A stretch of 64,000 nt of DNA from Crotalaria pallida (taxonomy: Eukaryota; Streptophyta; Magnoliopsida; Fabales; Fabaceae): NCBI GenBank assembly GCA_037953625.1, contig CM075652.1:54057501-54121500 (forward strand), in the 5' to 3' direction. Position 1 is the first letter of the stretch. The number at the start of each line of letters is the position of its first letter. This document shows positions 31,741-42,774 of the stretch, piece after piece. The translations under genes were made by a program, and so were the position numbers. Under the pieces are notes generated by a model that saw only the letters and a program-made list of their open reading frames with translations, did not search any database and was not told the origin of the DNA.

Positions 31741-33951
31741 ACTTACTCGCATCTACCATAAATGTATATCTACCATAAATGTATGGTGGGTACAAGCATC
31801 AAATAGAGTTTATCAATCTGTCAAGCCAGAGACTCAAGCGGAGAAGGCAGGCGTACAATTAATTCTTGAACAGTGGTAGTTGCAGCGGTGGTATAGTGAC
31901 ACTACTTTGAACGGTGGTTTGGCAACATGGTTGATGGTGAGATGGAAGATGACTATGACGGTAGTGGTGATGATGGTTGGCGTGGTCGCCGACGAGACGA
32001 GAGTGGTGGTGGGAAGCAATTTGAGGGGTGTTGTGAGATGTTGGTAAAAGATGAAGGTGCAGAATGATGGACCATGGTTGTTGGCACATGCCCATCCAAC
32101 TATCATTATTCACCACCACCACATCCTCACCCATCCCCCCTCCCCATCCACTATCTCTCCCTCTACGAACACCACAAAAGTTATCACCAATCACCACTCA
32201 AACCACCGCCGCTGCCACCAACAGTCCAAGGCCGCCATTTCTTCTCGAGTAACCATCCCACAATGAGCACCGCCATCACCAATACCACAACCACCACTCT
32301 AACATGCAACTACTATAACAACGACTTCCACCTCCAACTAATAATGACAACAAACACATGGAAGTTGTTATTAAATAGTGGTGGTAGTATATGACGTATA
32401 ACATTGTTGGACCGCTATAAAAATTATAAGTTTGGAAATAATTTCAAAAAGTAAAAAAAAAAATTGAAACCGACAATTATAAAACTCAAAACTGGCTTTG
32501 GTTTTTAAAAATTTTAAAATTCAAAACTAAAAACCACCCCAAACGGGGCCTAAGAATCTTTAGCTTCATGACCCTCTTTTCCCTCCCCTTCATTATCCAC
32601 CTACACTAGAATATATGATTCATGGTAGCAAACCATCCCAATGTCTCTATGACATAAGCGATGGCTGCAACACACACAAAAAGGTTATTGCAGTGACACA
32701 CACAAATGGAGATTGCATGAGGCACAAACATTAAAATATAATTGTAAAATATTTGCTTTTTTGAATTCTAAATCTTATACCGAAACAATGGAATTAAAAA
32801 TTGAATTTGGAATTTCAATTCTACTTTCTTAATTCTTTATACAATCCAAACATAAACTTACAATTCCAAAATTGAAATTAGAATTACAATTTCAAACCAA
32901 ATTTCCAATTCGCATATTAAATGGACATTTAGGAGAAAACAAAAGAATTAATTAAAGAAATTAGTTAAAGTTGTTGTTATGATTAAAAATTATAATATTT
33001 GGTGTACATTTTAAAAATTATCGTTACAATTATGATTGAGACTTTCAAAATATTGTGTAAATGAAGCAATTAATACCATTGAAAATTGAAATAAGACTTC
33101 CATTAAAAACTTTTTTATAAAAAAAAAAGGTGTTCTAATACTCCGTTCAGTCATATATATAAGATCTTTTTAAGATTTTTTTCACTTTCACCAAGAAATG
33201 TAGTTAAATTTGTTAGTGGCATTCGAAATGTGAAATTTTGATTTTTTTTTTCAGAAATACCTCTATAATTATTATTGGGACTTTTAAAAATATTAAGATA
33301 AATAGGGGTGTTTATAAAAAAAAAGTAATTAAATACTATTGTAAATTAAAATAAAATCTTATAAATAGAATCAAAATGAAAATTTCAAAAGAATCTTACA
33401 TAAAATTAGAGAAAGTATGGCTTAAATTTAGGATATCTTTAAATGAAGATGATTCAAGTAATCAATAGCAATTAATAGGGCGCGCGCGGTTGATAATTAA
33501 AGGAAACCAACGAAGCATTTAAAGCTTATCTCAATTCTAGAAAACTTTTTTTTTTTTTAATCTATGCTATTTTCCGTGTTTCGATTTATTTGTCATTTTA
33601 GGAGTTTCATACGAATTAAAAAAGTTATTTAATATTTCAAATTTTAAGGGAAGTATATGCCAATTTACAATATTATCTTCATACTAAATTAATTATCACA
33701 TTTTTCACATATATCGAAATGTTTAAAAACAAGATTAAAATTGAAAAAAAAAATAATTGATAAATCATCAAATTTCTAAAGCAACAAATAATTTCGAATA
33801 AGTTGAAAATAGTGTTAAACTCACAGATAATTTGGAATATAATGAAGGAGTTTGAGTTTATCTTTAAGCAATAAATAAAATGAATTTATTTTATTTTATT
33901 TTATGGTTGAATTGTAATTGAAATATTTGAATAACAACAAAATTGATATAA
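31741..33951. other. Intergenic with MITE fragments, no gene
   Basis: 31850-32390 is rich in GGTGG/CCACCA triplets and yields overlapping ORFs on both strands with no domain, so I treat them as low-complexity artefacts. 32740-32930 is an inverted-repeat MITE-like stretch of TTGGAATTTCAATTC words. 33131-33420 looks like a worn Stowaway-type MITE (starts ATACTCCGTTCAGTC). The rest is AT-rich. Confidence 0.45.
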
Positions 33952-34230
33952 TTTCCGTTGAGTCCTTTTTATAAGTAGTATTTTAGAAGAATTTTCTGGT
34001 CTTATTTATAAGTTATACTTTGTATTTTATAGGAGATATTTATTATTTTTTAATCTTATTATCCTTTTCTTCATTAATGTGAAACAATAAGTTGCGCAAT
34101 TTCAAATGCAAATTAAAATAGTAAAATTGTGATATTAAAGTATATTTTTAATGTTTCAAGAAGTATAACAACTGTCCTTAATCCGTGTAATACGATTAAA
34201 TATGACTTATAAATATGACTTGAGGAAGCA
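33952..34230. mobile_element. Stowaway-type MITE, worn copy
   Basis: Collinear with the well-preserved copy at 52185-52458. Shared words include TTTATAAGT, TTCATTAATGTGAA, TGCAAATTAAAATAG-like sequence and TTAAAGTATATTTTTAATGTTTCAAG-like sequence. The terminal CTCCCTCC is decayed. Confidence 0.7.
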
Positions 34231-34438
34231 AAATGTTAATCACTGTGTTTCATGTTGTTTTAGCATTTCAGTTTTGTTTTAAATATATTGTTGTTTTAAG
34301 ATTTCATGGTGTAATCAAACTTTTTTTTCAATTATATCCTCATTCATTAATCATATTTTTTATTATACTTTTTCTTAAAACTTTATTTCAATTAATGATT
34401 TTTTAATCCTTTTGAATTGATAGATCAAGTTTAAACAA

Positions 34439-34439
<1 letters not shown>

Positions 34440-34490
<51 letters not shown>
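34440..34490. repeat. (TA)n microsatellite
   Basis: About 50 bases of uninterrupted TA dinucleotides. Confidence 0.97.
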
Positions 34491-35049
34491 CGGAGAAAGT
34501 ATTAGTTAATGTAACTAAATACAATAAGACACCCAAAAGGTTGTTGGCGTAATCGTAGAGATGCACGACGACTCTATAGATGAATTAAGGTTTGATTTAT
34601 AGTAAGAACTTTAGTTAGGAAGACATGCTCGAATGATTAGTCTATCTTAATAATAGGGTGGGAGGATATAGGAAAAAACAAAAATATACAATGAAAGATC
34701 CTTAAAATAATAATTGTTTAGTTATTTAATATTTGTTTATCAAAAGAAGTTATTAAGTATTTTCATGATTATATTGTTGATTTACAATATGAAATATTGC
34801 TAATTGAAATGATTATTTTAAAGTAAAATAATCGTGGAATTCACCATTATAGTCAACTCCTTTTTAATATGTAAAATACATTAAATGAATTATTCATCCT
34901 TTTTCATCCTTTCAATAAAATTATATTTCCCTTAATTAGCTTGCTCTCACTTCTTATTAAAGTTGAAATATCTTATTTTCTTTTTTTTTAAGTGGTGGAC
35001 CCTAATAACCTAAAATAATGACATATTAATAACTATATATATTTACACA

Positions 35050-36510
35050 TATATAGAATTCGGCTATGTTCGGCAACACGAGTTAAGAGTTTTTTAGTTA
35101 GTCAGGAGCTTTTAGATTTAGTCAATAAGCTATTAGCCTCGTTCGGTGAACACAAATTAGAATGAGCTTATATCTTTTTAAAAAAAGAACTTGTAGCTTT
35201 TGAAAGCTAGCTTTTCGAAAGCTATTTGAAATAGTTTTCAAGAAACTAAACTAGTTTTCAATAATTCATATACGAATTATACCCTCAAACAAATTTTAAA
35301 ATTATTTACCTACCCTTAAATAAAACACAACAGGTAGGAAGTATTTAATTTCTATGTATATTACAAACAAGGAACATTATTAATTTTTAATTGGCTAAAA
35401 TACAGTTTTGGTCCCTTAAGTTTTCAATTTGTGCAAAATTAGTCTCTTTACTTTTTTTTGAGTTAAAATAGTCCCTTATGTTATTTTTTTGTGCATATTC
35501 GGTCCCTCTGTCATCTTTACATTAAAAAACTAACGGTGCTATCCTATGTGGTAGCACCCACCAACCATGTGCTAATATGTGATATTTTAATTACCTAATT
35601 ATTAATTAAATATTAAATTAATCAAAATAAAATAAAAATTTAGAAAATATATAAATTAAAAAATTCAAATTACTAAATTAATAAAAATAAAACTAAAATT
35701 CCTGAAAATAAATAAATTAACTAAAAATAAATAAAAAATTCAAAAACAAATTAAATTAACTAAAAATAAATAAAATTCCCTATAAATAAATAAATTCAAA
35801 AAATTAAAATTCACTACTGCATAATCGAGCCTAGAATATTTTGGTGACGCAGTTTTTGTAAGATCGACGAAGCATATTTTTATATTTTTTAGAATTTTAA
35901 TTTTAATTTTTTAAATTTATTTATTTTTTCAAAATTTTATTTACTTTTAGTTAATACATTTTGTTTCTGGATTTTTTATTTAATCTATGTTAATTTATTT
36001 TTTTATGTAATTTTAATTTAATTTTATTAATTTAATATTCAAATTTTAATTTTATTTTTTATGTAAAGTGTCACGTGTCAGCATATGCTACCATATGGGA
36101 TAATGCCATTAGTTTTTAAACGAAAGATGACGGAGGGGATGACAGAGAGATGAAATCTGCACAAAAATAAACATAAGGGAAAAAAATTGTGATAAATAAT
36201 TAATTAACTACATAATTAATAAATGAAGAAAATAAACTAATTTAATTAATTATGATTTAATCATTTCTATACTTTATTAATTAATTAATTAACTATCTAT
36301 TTAAGAAATAAATAAAAAATGAAAAAAAATAAAATATAAATAATATAATGTTGTATGCCCTTTTTGGTTATTTAATAATTTTTAACTACATCAAAAGTTA
36401 GTTTTGTCGAACAGCACTATTTCAAATAGTCAGCTAAACAGTTACAAACTATAAACTTATAGCTACAAGTTACAAGGTCATAGTTACAAGTTAGTTTTGC
36501 AGAACAGATT
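35050..36510. mobile_element. Probable hAT-like MITE with a nested foldback element
   Basis: Outer parts read GGCTATGTTCGGCAACAC (about 35063) and, inverted, TTTTGTCGAACAGCAC / TTTTGCAGAACAG (about 36395-36507). Nested at about 35394-36190 is a second element whose arms pair: GTCATCTTTACATTAAAAAA with CTAACGGTGCTATCC on the left matches TTTAAACGAAAGATGACGG with GATAATGCCATTAG on the right. It starts TTTTGGTCCCTTAAG. The AT-rich middle contains repeated AAATAAATAAATT words. Class is inferred from terminal words, and I could not prove target duplications. Confidence 0.5.
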
Positions 36511-36640
36511 CATTGATTATACAGATTTCACTATTCATATTTCTTCACTAATATAAATTGGGATTGAGAACCAAGCTACACCAAATCTCAAAAATTTGTT
36601 GAGTCTTTGTTCTAGGTAGCGATCTAAGAGTTTTGTGCTA

Positions 36641-36856
36641 ATGGATTCCAAAAAACTGACCGCTGTAGTCTTCATGGCCATGATCATCATGCTTGTTGCT
36701 TCGATCAAAGATGGAGAAGCCAATCAAATCTACCCAAAAGCTTTGAACCCGGTATGTTATCAAGCTTGTGTTTTGAAATGCATTATAGGAGGGGGCTCTT
36801 TTCGCAAATGTAGTGCGCTGTGTTCAGCTAAATGCTCAAGTAAGCATAAAATTTGA
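36641..36856 (+). CDS. Small secreted cysteine-rich (thionin-like) peptide
   Basis: 71 codons from ATG 36641; an upstream in-frame GTG at 36635 is not a plausible plant start. Residues 1-27 are a clear signal peptide: basic start, hydrophobic core VVFMAMIIMLVA, likely cut near GEA. The mature part has six cysteines as C-x3-C-x3-C, nine residues, C-x3-C-x3-C (CYQACVLKC and CSALCSAKC). This spacing fits plant thionin-like / antiparallel-helix defence or reproductive peptides. The family is inferred from spacing, not a match. A TATA-like AATATAAATT lies at about 36549 and AATAAA at 36956. GTAAGC at 36839 could also serve as a splice donor, which would change the last residues. The gene stands alone between MITEs. 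Confidence 0.7.
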   Translation: MDSKKLTAVVFMAMIIMLVASIKDGEANQIYPKALNPVCYQACVLKCIIGGGSFRKCSALCSAKCSSKHKI

Positions 36857-36961
36857 GTAAACATGCAACTGCTTGTCTAGCTATGCTAGCATGCTACATT
36901 AAAGAAAGTTTATGTAATTGTATACGATTATCATATGAAATTCGAAAGTACAACAAATAAA

Positions 36962-37438
36962 AAAGCATGAACTCCTGTTATGATTTATCCCTTGTAGTTT
37001 AATGTTTGTGAAATAGCTCGCTTTTATTATTTTTTTATGTGATTTAATCCCGTTTATTTTTTATTTCAGTTAAAAATTAACTCAACCATTATATTTTTTT
37101 TATGTGCACCAAAAGTATCCTCACATCATGCTTTAAAAACTCAGTTATCTAGCAATTGCGCTAGGCCTTATTGGTCACTCAACCATTATAGTATTTAATT
37201 TAACAGGAAAATTAAATTCCATCACGTTGAAAGTTACCCAAATAATAACGAATTTATTGACCATAAATTATTACATAGGTTTAGATCATTTAACTCAACA
37301 TCTCTGCAGGTAAGTACTCCATTCCTTGATTTTTGGGTTTTTCAGTTTGAGCACGCATATTAAGAAAGGATTTATTATTATAAATTTTATTTGTGCTTTG
37401 TTTAAAGTGTCTCTATTTAATCCTAATAAAAATTGTAG
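36962..37438. other. Intergenic, nothing recognised
   Basis: AT-rich sequence downstream of the peptide gene, without a supported gene or repeat boundary. Confidence 0.4.
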
Positions 37439-37440
37439 TA

Positions 37441-37919
37441 CTCCCTCCGTCTCATAAGTTAAGTCATTTTGGCTTTTCATTTTATCCAATAAGTTATGTT
37501 CTTTTAGAAACTCGATATTCATTTATACTTCTTTTTCCAATTATACCCCTATTTATTATAGGGTTCTCTTAACCTCAACCCTTAGGGCTGAGGATAAGCA
37601 TCCAAAAATGGATGGTTTTTCTTGGAAGTTAATACATTGAAGAAATCAAAAGTTTAAAGTTTTAATTTTTCAAAAAAACTTATTCATTTTGGGGTTTTTA
37701 AGGCTGGGGTTAAGAAATTCTTTTATTATATCATCTTTTTCACCACTCATCTCTCTATCTCTCTTCATTATAATCTTCATACATTCAATATTACTTTCTT
37801 CTCCTATTATTAATAAATGGGACTATTTTAGTCTAGGCATATCAAATTCTTACATCATTTACTAATTTTTTAATCTACGTGAAATATCTAAAAAGACTTA
37901 ACTTATGGGACGGTGGGAG
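37441..37919. mobile_element. Stowaway-type MITE with an internal insertion
   Basis: The termini CTCCCTCCGTCTCATAAG and CTTATGGGACGGTGGGAG are inverted repeats, flanked by TA (37439-37440 and 37920-37921). At 479 bp it is longer than usual. A foreign stretch starting TCTTAACCTCAACCC at about 37566 and ending GGGGTTAAGAAATTC at about 37721 has its own inverted ends, suggesting a MITE within a MITE. Confidence 0.8.
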
Positions 37920-37921
37920 TA

Positions 37922-38038
37922 GTATTTAATTTTTAGTAGGAAGTGTGTCTATTAATTAATGTATAATGATTTAGAGATGAGAAAGATGATAAAAGTAGAA
38001 TTAACAATAAGCAAGTGAAATGATTGAATGAAGAGTTA

Positions 38039-38082
<44 letters not shown>

Positions 38083-38532
38083 TTGAAATTGTAAAAGAAC
38101 AAAAGACATAAAATAAAAAAAAGCTTAAAAGGTCAAAAGTTTTAAAAAAGAAAAAAAAAACAAAGCTTAAAATGGAGGGAGTACTATTTTTTTTAACTCT
38201 CAAATTCCAGTACTTACACTCCACCCCTTTTTTTAATATTGACTAATATTCATTGACTTAACCTTATTAAAAAAACAATAATTATAATAATCTGTTTTAA
38301 TTTTTAAAGAATTTATGTTTATTAAGTTTTCCCCCACCCCATCTTATTACCATGGTAGAAAAAACTAATCTTCTAAGCATAGTCATACATGCCCTCCCAA
38401 CTATTGTTTTTACCACGGATCCGACCTTGATTCTTCCTTGAGGCAATAATGTGCTTACATCACTATGTCAATTATCAACACCATTGTTAGTAGGCAACCT
38501 CTTAAATGCACCTTGTGAGTTTAATAATTGAT
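37922..38532. other. Intergenic with microsatellite and MITE end
   Basis: A (TA)n run occupies 38047-38079. AATGGAGGGAGTA at about 38170-38182 looks like the right end of another Stowaway-type MITE. No gene seen. Confidence 0.5.
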
Positions 38533-39032
38533 CCACGGCTTAATTATGTCACAGGTCCCTGAAGTTTGAGGTACTTTTGCCAGATATCCTTATACTTTTT
38601 TTTTAATGTTTGACTCCCCGAAATTACTTATGAGTTTGTCATATACCCCTACTACTGATACTGGCCAATTTTGCTAACATGTAACATCAGAATCTTGATC
38701 AGACGTAGGAGGTTAAGCACCTGGTGCCCTGTGGGTGGAGATCTTTTGTTTTTTTAATTTAAAAAACTAAAAAACTTAATATTTTTATATTTTAGTTAAA
38801 TAAAAAAAGAAAAAAAATTGAAGAGAAAGATCGTATTAGACCGTGTGACATCACCTGACACCACACGATCAACCTCGTGTGTCTGACTAAAATTCTGATG
38901 TGACATGTTATTAAAATTGCCCAAAATCGATAGTAGGGGTATATGACAAACCCAGAAGTAACTTCGGGAAGTCAAACATTGAAAAAACAAAAGTACCCAA
39001 AACTTCAGGAACATCTTACATCATTAAGCCAT
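38533..39032. mobile_element. Inverted-repeat MITE
   Basis: The ends GGCTTAATTATGTCACAGG / TCCCTGAAGTTTGAGG (left) and AACTTCAGGAACATC / TTACATCATTAAGCC (right) pair over more than 40 bp. Further inside, GTCATATACCCCTACTA pairs with TAGTAGGGGTATATGAC. The interior holds no ORF of note. Confidence 0.8.
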
Positions 39033-39034
39033 TG

Positions 39035-39660
39035 ATGCACCATGTGAAAGTTTGAATGTTCATTTATCATTTATCTCTATCTCTAACGTTTAGCTCCATT
39101 CACCTCATCCTTCACCCGCACAACTATCCCCCTCCGCTGTCAACCACCATCCCCGCCGTCCACCACCGTGCCACCATTTAATACATGCAAAAACCCACAA
39201 CCACCACATGCCACTGTCCAACATTGTTATAGCAACACCGAGCATGCTTTCAATCAAAAAAAGAGGCTAACACAAACGAGATCTCAAAGACAAAAACGCA
39301 TATCTTTGAAAATACAAGCAGATCTATATCCCGCAAAGGAGCTGCAGTGCTTGGCGAATGTCACGTGGTGAAGGTCGGGCTGAAGCTTTTGTGCGTCGTC
39401 CCAAGTTTGCTGGCATAGACAATGATGTGGTGGAGCCAGTGTCGGTGACGATGGTGTGGTGGACTTGTATGCAACCATCACGAGCCCAAATACGGTGTGG
39501 GGTCATTGAAACTTTTAGCTTCATCAGTAACAAAGATGCAGCAAAAATGGGACACGTACTCAACACTAGAGTTGGTGGCCATGGTGATACAAGAGTAATT
39601 TTCATCACGAGCCTAGTGGCAAATGGCAAGGGTGCAGCAAAGCAAGGTAGAAGCAGTCAT
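39035..39660. other. Intergenic with unsupported ORFs
   Basis: Both strands show overlapping ORFs of about 100 codons at 39324-39663. They share no domain or compositional sign of coding and start in a CCACC-rich stretch, so I do not call a gene. Confidence 0.4.
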
Positions 39661-39663
39661 TAG

Positions 39664-39933
39664 GGCTATGTTTGGATGCGCAATAATAAATGGATCGAAA
39701 TAGGACGAAGTTTAGTGGAATGAAGAGAAGTGAAACAGAATGAGATAAAACTACCATTCCATTGTTTGGATAATTTAGGATTGAAGGGAACAAAATTATG
39801 GTTCCATTGGGTGTAATCTATTCCATTTCACTCCATTATTTCAATTTACAAATACAGTCCAAACAAAGGAACATAATAAAATTTCATTCCACTTCACTCC
39901 ATTTCATCACAATCCCTGAATCCAAACATAACC
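39664..39933. mobile_element. Tourist/Harbinger-like MITE
   Basis: 270 bp with terminal repeats GGCTATGTTTGGAT and, inverted, GGTTATGTTTGGAT. A 3-bp flank TAG is present on both sides (39661-39663 and 39934-39936). Confidence 0.75.
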
Positions 39934-40191
39934 TAGAATTGGTGGTGAAAGTTGGGGTAAAACAAGCAACTCAACACTATCTTTTATTAATCCCACCCAC
40001 TCATTTTTCTTATTAATAAATCCAATGATCATAAAAGAAGAAAATCAAATGGTGCATGAGTTATAAAACTCATTAGATGCATCAAAGAATAATCCTTTTT
40101 AGTATTTTCTCCGGTCTTATATATAAGACTTTTTTACTATTTTTATTTTGGTAATGTTCACATTTCCATTGTAGTAACAAATATAACTACC

Positions 40192-40366
40192 TTTTTTTTT
40201 TGTTACTCATTCGGTTCCCCAAGTATTATCGCCTAAGTACATCTGGATCTGACCTGGGTCACGTGTCTAACTATGGCAGTCTAGTATCTCAATATGAATT
40301 TTCTGCATCCACAAGGAATCGAACCCGAGACCGAGCCGTTTACCACTCGTCCCGACCCATGTTGGT
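40192..40366 (-). mobile_element. tRNA-derived SINE inside an older MITE
   Basis: The minus strand starts near AACCAACATGGG, has a B box GGGTTCGATTCC (about 40317-40328) and an A-box-like GAGTGGTAAACGG, and ends in an A-tail (plus-strand T-run 40192-40201). It is flanked by a 10-bp near-perfect duplication TATAACTA(C/T)C at 40182-40191 and 40367-40376. The outer sequence (ATTTTCTCCGGTCTTATATATAAG at about 40105, with its inverse at about 40385-40430) looks like a MITE that was split. Confidence 0.82.
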
Positions 40367-40376
40367 TATAACTATC

Positions 40377-41379
40377 TTTCTTGATATAAGAGAAAAATCC
40401 AAAAAAAAAATCTTACATATAAAACTTGAAGAATTAGTATTTTTAAAAAATAACGTATGATTTATGTTATACCTAATAAAACTAAGCTTTTTATCAGAAA
40501 ATAAAATATAACATGAGAAAAGATCAGTTTACACCAATTTACACCAATGTAAACAAAATTAATTTTCTCTTCATCACAACCGTCTATTTTTATCTTGATC
40601 TAATGGTCTAAACATTATATTTTTCTCCATCCTTTTAACTATCATTTTGATTTTGATTTTCTCTCTCTTTCTCTATGACTATAACACATACCTCTATACT
40701 CCTTCACCATTCATTGGCAGGAAAAATTACCGTATGAGGCCGCCAACTGTTGAACCAACATCTCATCAAATTCAAAACTCACTTTTCTAAATCATATTCT
40801 ATTTCCGTTATAAAATTCAATTGAAAACAATGAATAATTTGAATTGTTATGTGAGATATAAAAAGTGTTAGCGTCCAAATTCAAATCCTGAAAATTGCGA
40901 TTTTTTCCTCCTCCATTAATAAAAAGGGAGAAAAAAAATATTTACCCATGTAAAAAAAATAATTTGTACTTTGAGTTCCATGTCACAATAAAATTTGGTG
41001 AAATATGTTTAGCTGCGACTCTTTTTAAGTAGCCACCTTTGATTTGAGTATTATATGCTACACTACCCTCATATAATATTGTTGACTAATCATTCTTTAT
41101 TAATAATCCCTACTATGTTGGATCATGGATGTTGATCATATACATTTTTGATTTGTTTCTAGAATAGATAATATTTCTAAAAGGTTGGACAAGCTTTTAT
41201 TAGATGTATATCAAGTCTTTAAAAGACTTACAAACAAATAAAATAACTTAACACTAATTTCTCAAAGTGATTTGACCACTTCAAGTGTCTAAACTGCTGA
41301 ACCAAATACTATATGTTTGACTAATGAAGCAAATTCAGCTTATATTAATTCTTTTCATTTTGCCCGATTCAAGTTGTTT
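40377..41379. other. Intergenic, nothing recognised
   Basis: AT-rich. GTTTACACCAATTTACACCAATGTAAAC at about 40527-40554 is a short imperfect inverted repeat. No supported gene. Confidence 0.4.
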
Positions 41380-41752
41380 TTAGCCTTAAATACTAAAATG
41401 TTTATATAAATATTCAACTCTTAGAAATTAGTTTCTGCATTATATATTTCATTTTGGTTTTGTTCCCTGGTGACAAATATGGATAGAAAACATTATTTTC
41501 ACATTTCGTTTTGGTCCCTACTTTTATATCCAATTTTGATTTTGGTGCCTATTTTTATATTTTATTTTGATTTTGGCCCTTACTTTAACCTTCTCCATTA
41601 ATCTATGTCACCGTTTTCAAATTCATATTTAACACCATAGACAAAACCAAAACGGAATATAAAAGTAAGGACCAAACCGCAAAAAAAAATTGTAAGAACT
41701 AATTTCAAATATGTTAATATTTATAAGAACCATTTTGGTATTTAAACTTTTT
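41380..41752. mobile_element. Foldback MITE of the TTTTGGTCCCT class
   Basis: The left arm (TCGTTTTGGTCCCTACTTTTATAT, about 41506) pairs with ATATAAAAGTAAGGACC (about 41658). The outer left ACTAAAATGTTTATATAAAT pairs with ATTTATAAGAACCATTTTGGT on the right. No ORF inside. Confidence 0.6.
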
Positions 41753-41790
41753 TTTTATAATTCAAAAAATTCATTAAACTAGTGGTTGTA

Positions 41791-42072
41791 CTCCCTCTAA
41801 CTCGAATTATAAGCAACAAAAAACATATTTCTCTTGATTTAAAATATAAGCAAGATTAACTAACTTTATTAAATTTTGTTTCATCCCCAACGTCACTTTC
41901 CTTAAACATCTCTAGAAAATTGTAATCTTAATTAATTTTTGTTTCATTCCCAATATTACTTTCCTAAAACACCTCTATTTTTTATAAATTTGAGAAAATT
42001 AAATACAATCAACTAACCTCGTTAATAAGTGTAAAAGTTGTTGGAATTACTTATAATTCAAGCTAGAGGGAA
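41791..42072. mobile_element. Stowaway-type MITE
   Basis: Ends are CTCCCTCTAACTCGAATTAT and, inverted, CTTATAATTCAAGCTAGAGGG, with TA on both sides (41789-41790 and 42073-42074). Length is about 282 bp. Confidence 0.8.
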
Positions 42073-42774
42073 TATTCCATACAAAAAATTCATTAATGAT
42101 TGGTAAAGTGAGTAAAAATTGTTTTTGGAAGTACGAGATAATGAGTGGGAGTGAGAAAATGAGAGAAGGGAGGAAAAAAAAAAGGAAAAGGAAAAGATTT
42201 TTTTAAAAAAATAAAGGTATTTTGGTTATAAAATTTATAAAGGGTGTCAAAAAGCCAACGTGGGAAGTTAGAAAATCAATGCCCAAGTGCAGAACACTCT
42301 AGCGGATCCACTACTTTGCTTGACTTTTCCACAATTGTCTATTTAGAAAATGCAACACACAGGCTTCGCTTCTTTTCCATTTATTCAGAAAAATATGCTT
42401 CAATAATTCCCATGCCCCATGCCCGGGTCATTTTTTGAGAGAACTACTGTACTTGGAACAAATATAGATAAAAGACATGACAAGGAGAAGATAAAGTTCA
42501 ATCAAGTAAATATATTTCAAGAACAAAGCTTGTTTGTTGGTCATCCAGCTACTGTATTCTACATTGCATTTCTAATGGCAGAAAGAGCATATCCTTTGAG
42601 GAAGCATGTACAATAATTTTAAGAAGGAACCCAACTCAACCACTCAAATCATTGAAAAGAGGGCTGAGAATGAGGTGCAGATAACAAGTTGGAGCACCTT
42701 TCAGCAAGAAATACAAATGCAACCGAGCTATGTACATAGCAGGCAGCTAATCCACTTTAGCTTAGGGATGGGTT
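42073..42774 (-). other. Region downstream of SMC1, including its 3' UTR
   Basis: It follows the SMC1 stop codon on the minus strand. ORFs at 42244-42794 on the plus strand have no recognisable domain and probably mirror the 3' UTR. I could not place the polyadenylation site. Confidence 0.4.

Noticed and set aside
31834..32394. Overlapping ORFs of 60-112 codons on both strands
   Set aside because: Triplet-biased low-complexity sequence keeps several frames open at once, and no domain is seen.
39324..39663. Two opposite 101-codon ORFs
   Set aside because: Mirror-image open frames, no domain, no promoter or splice context.
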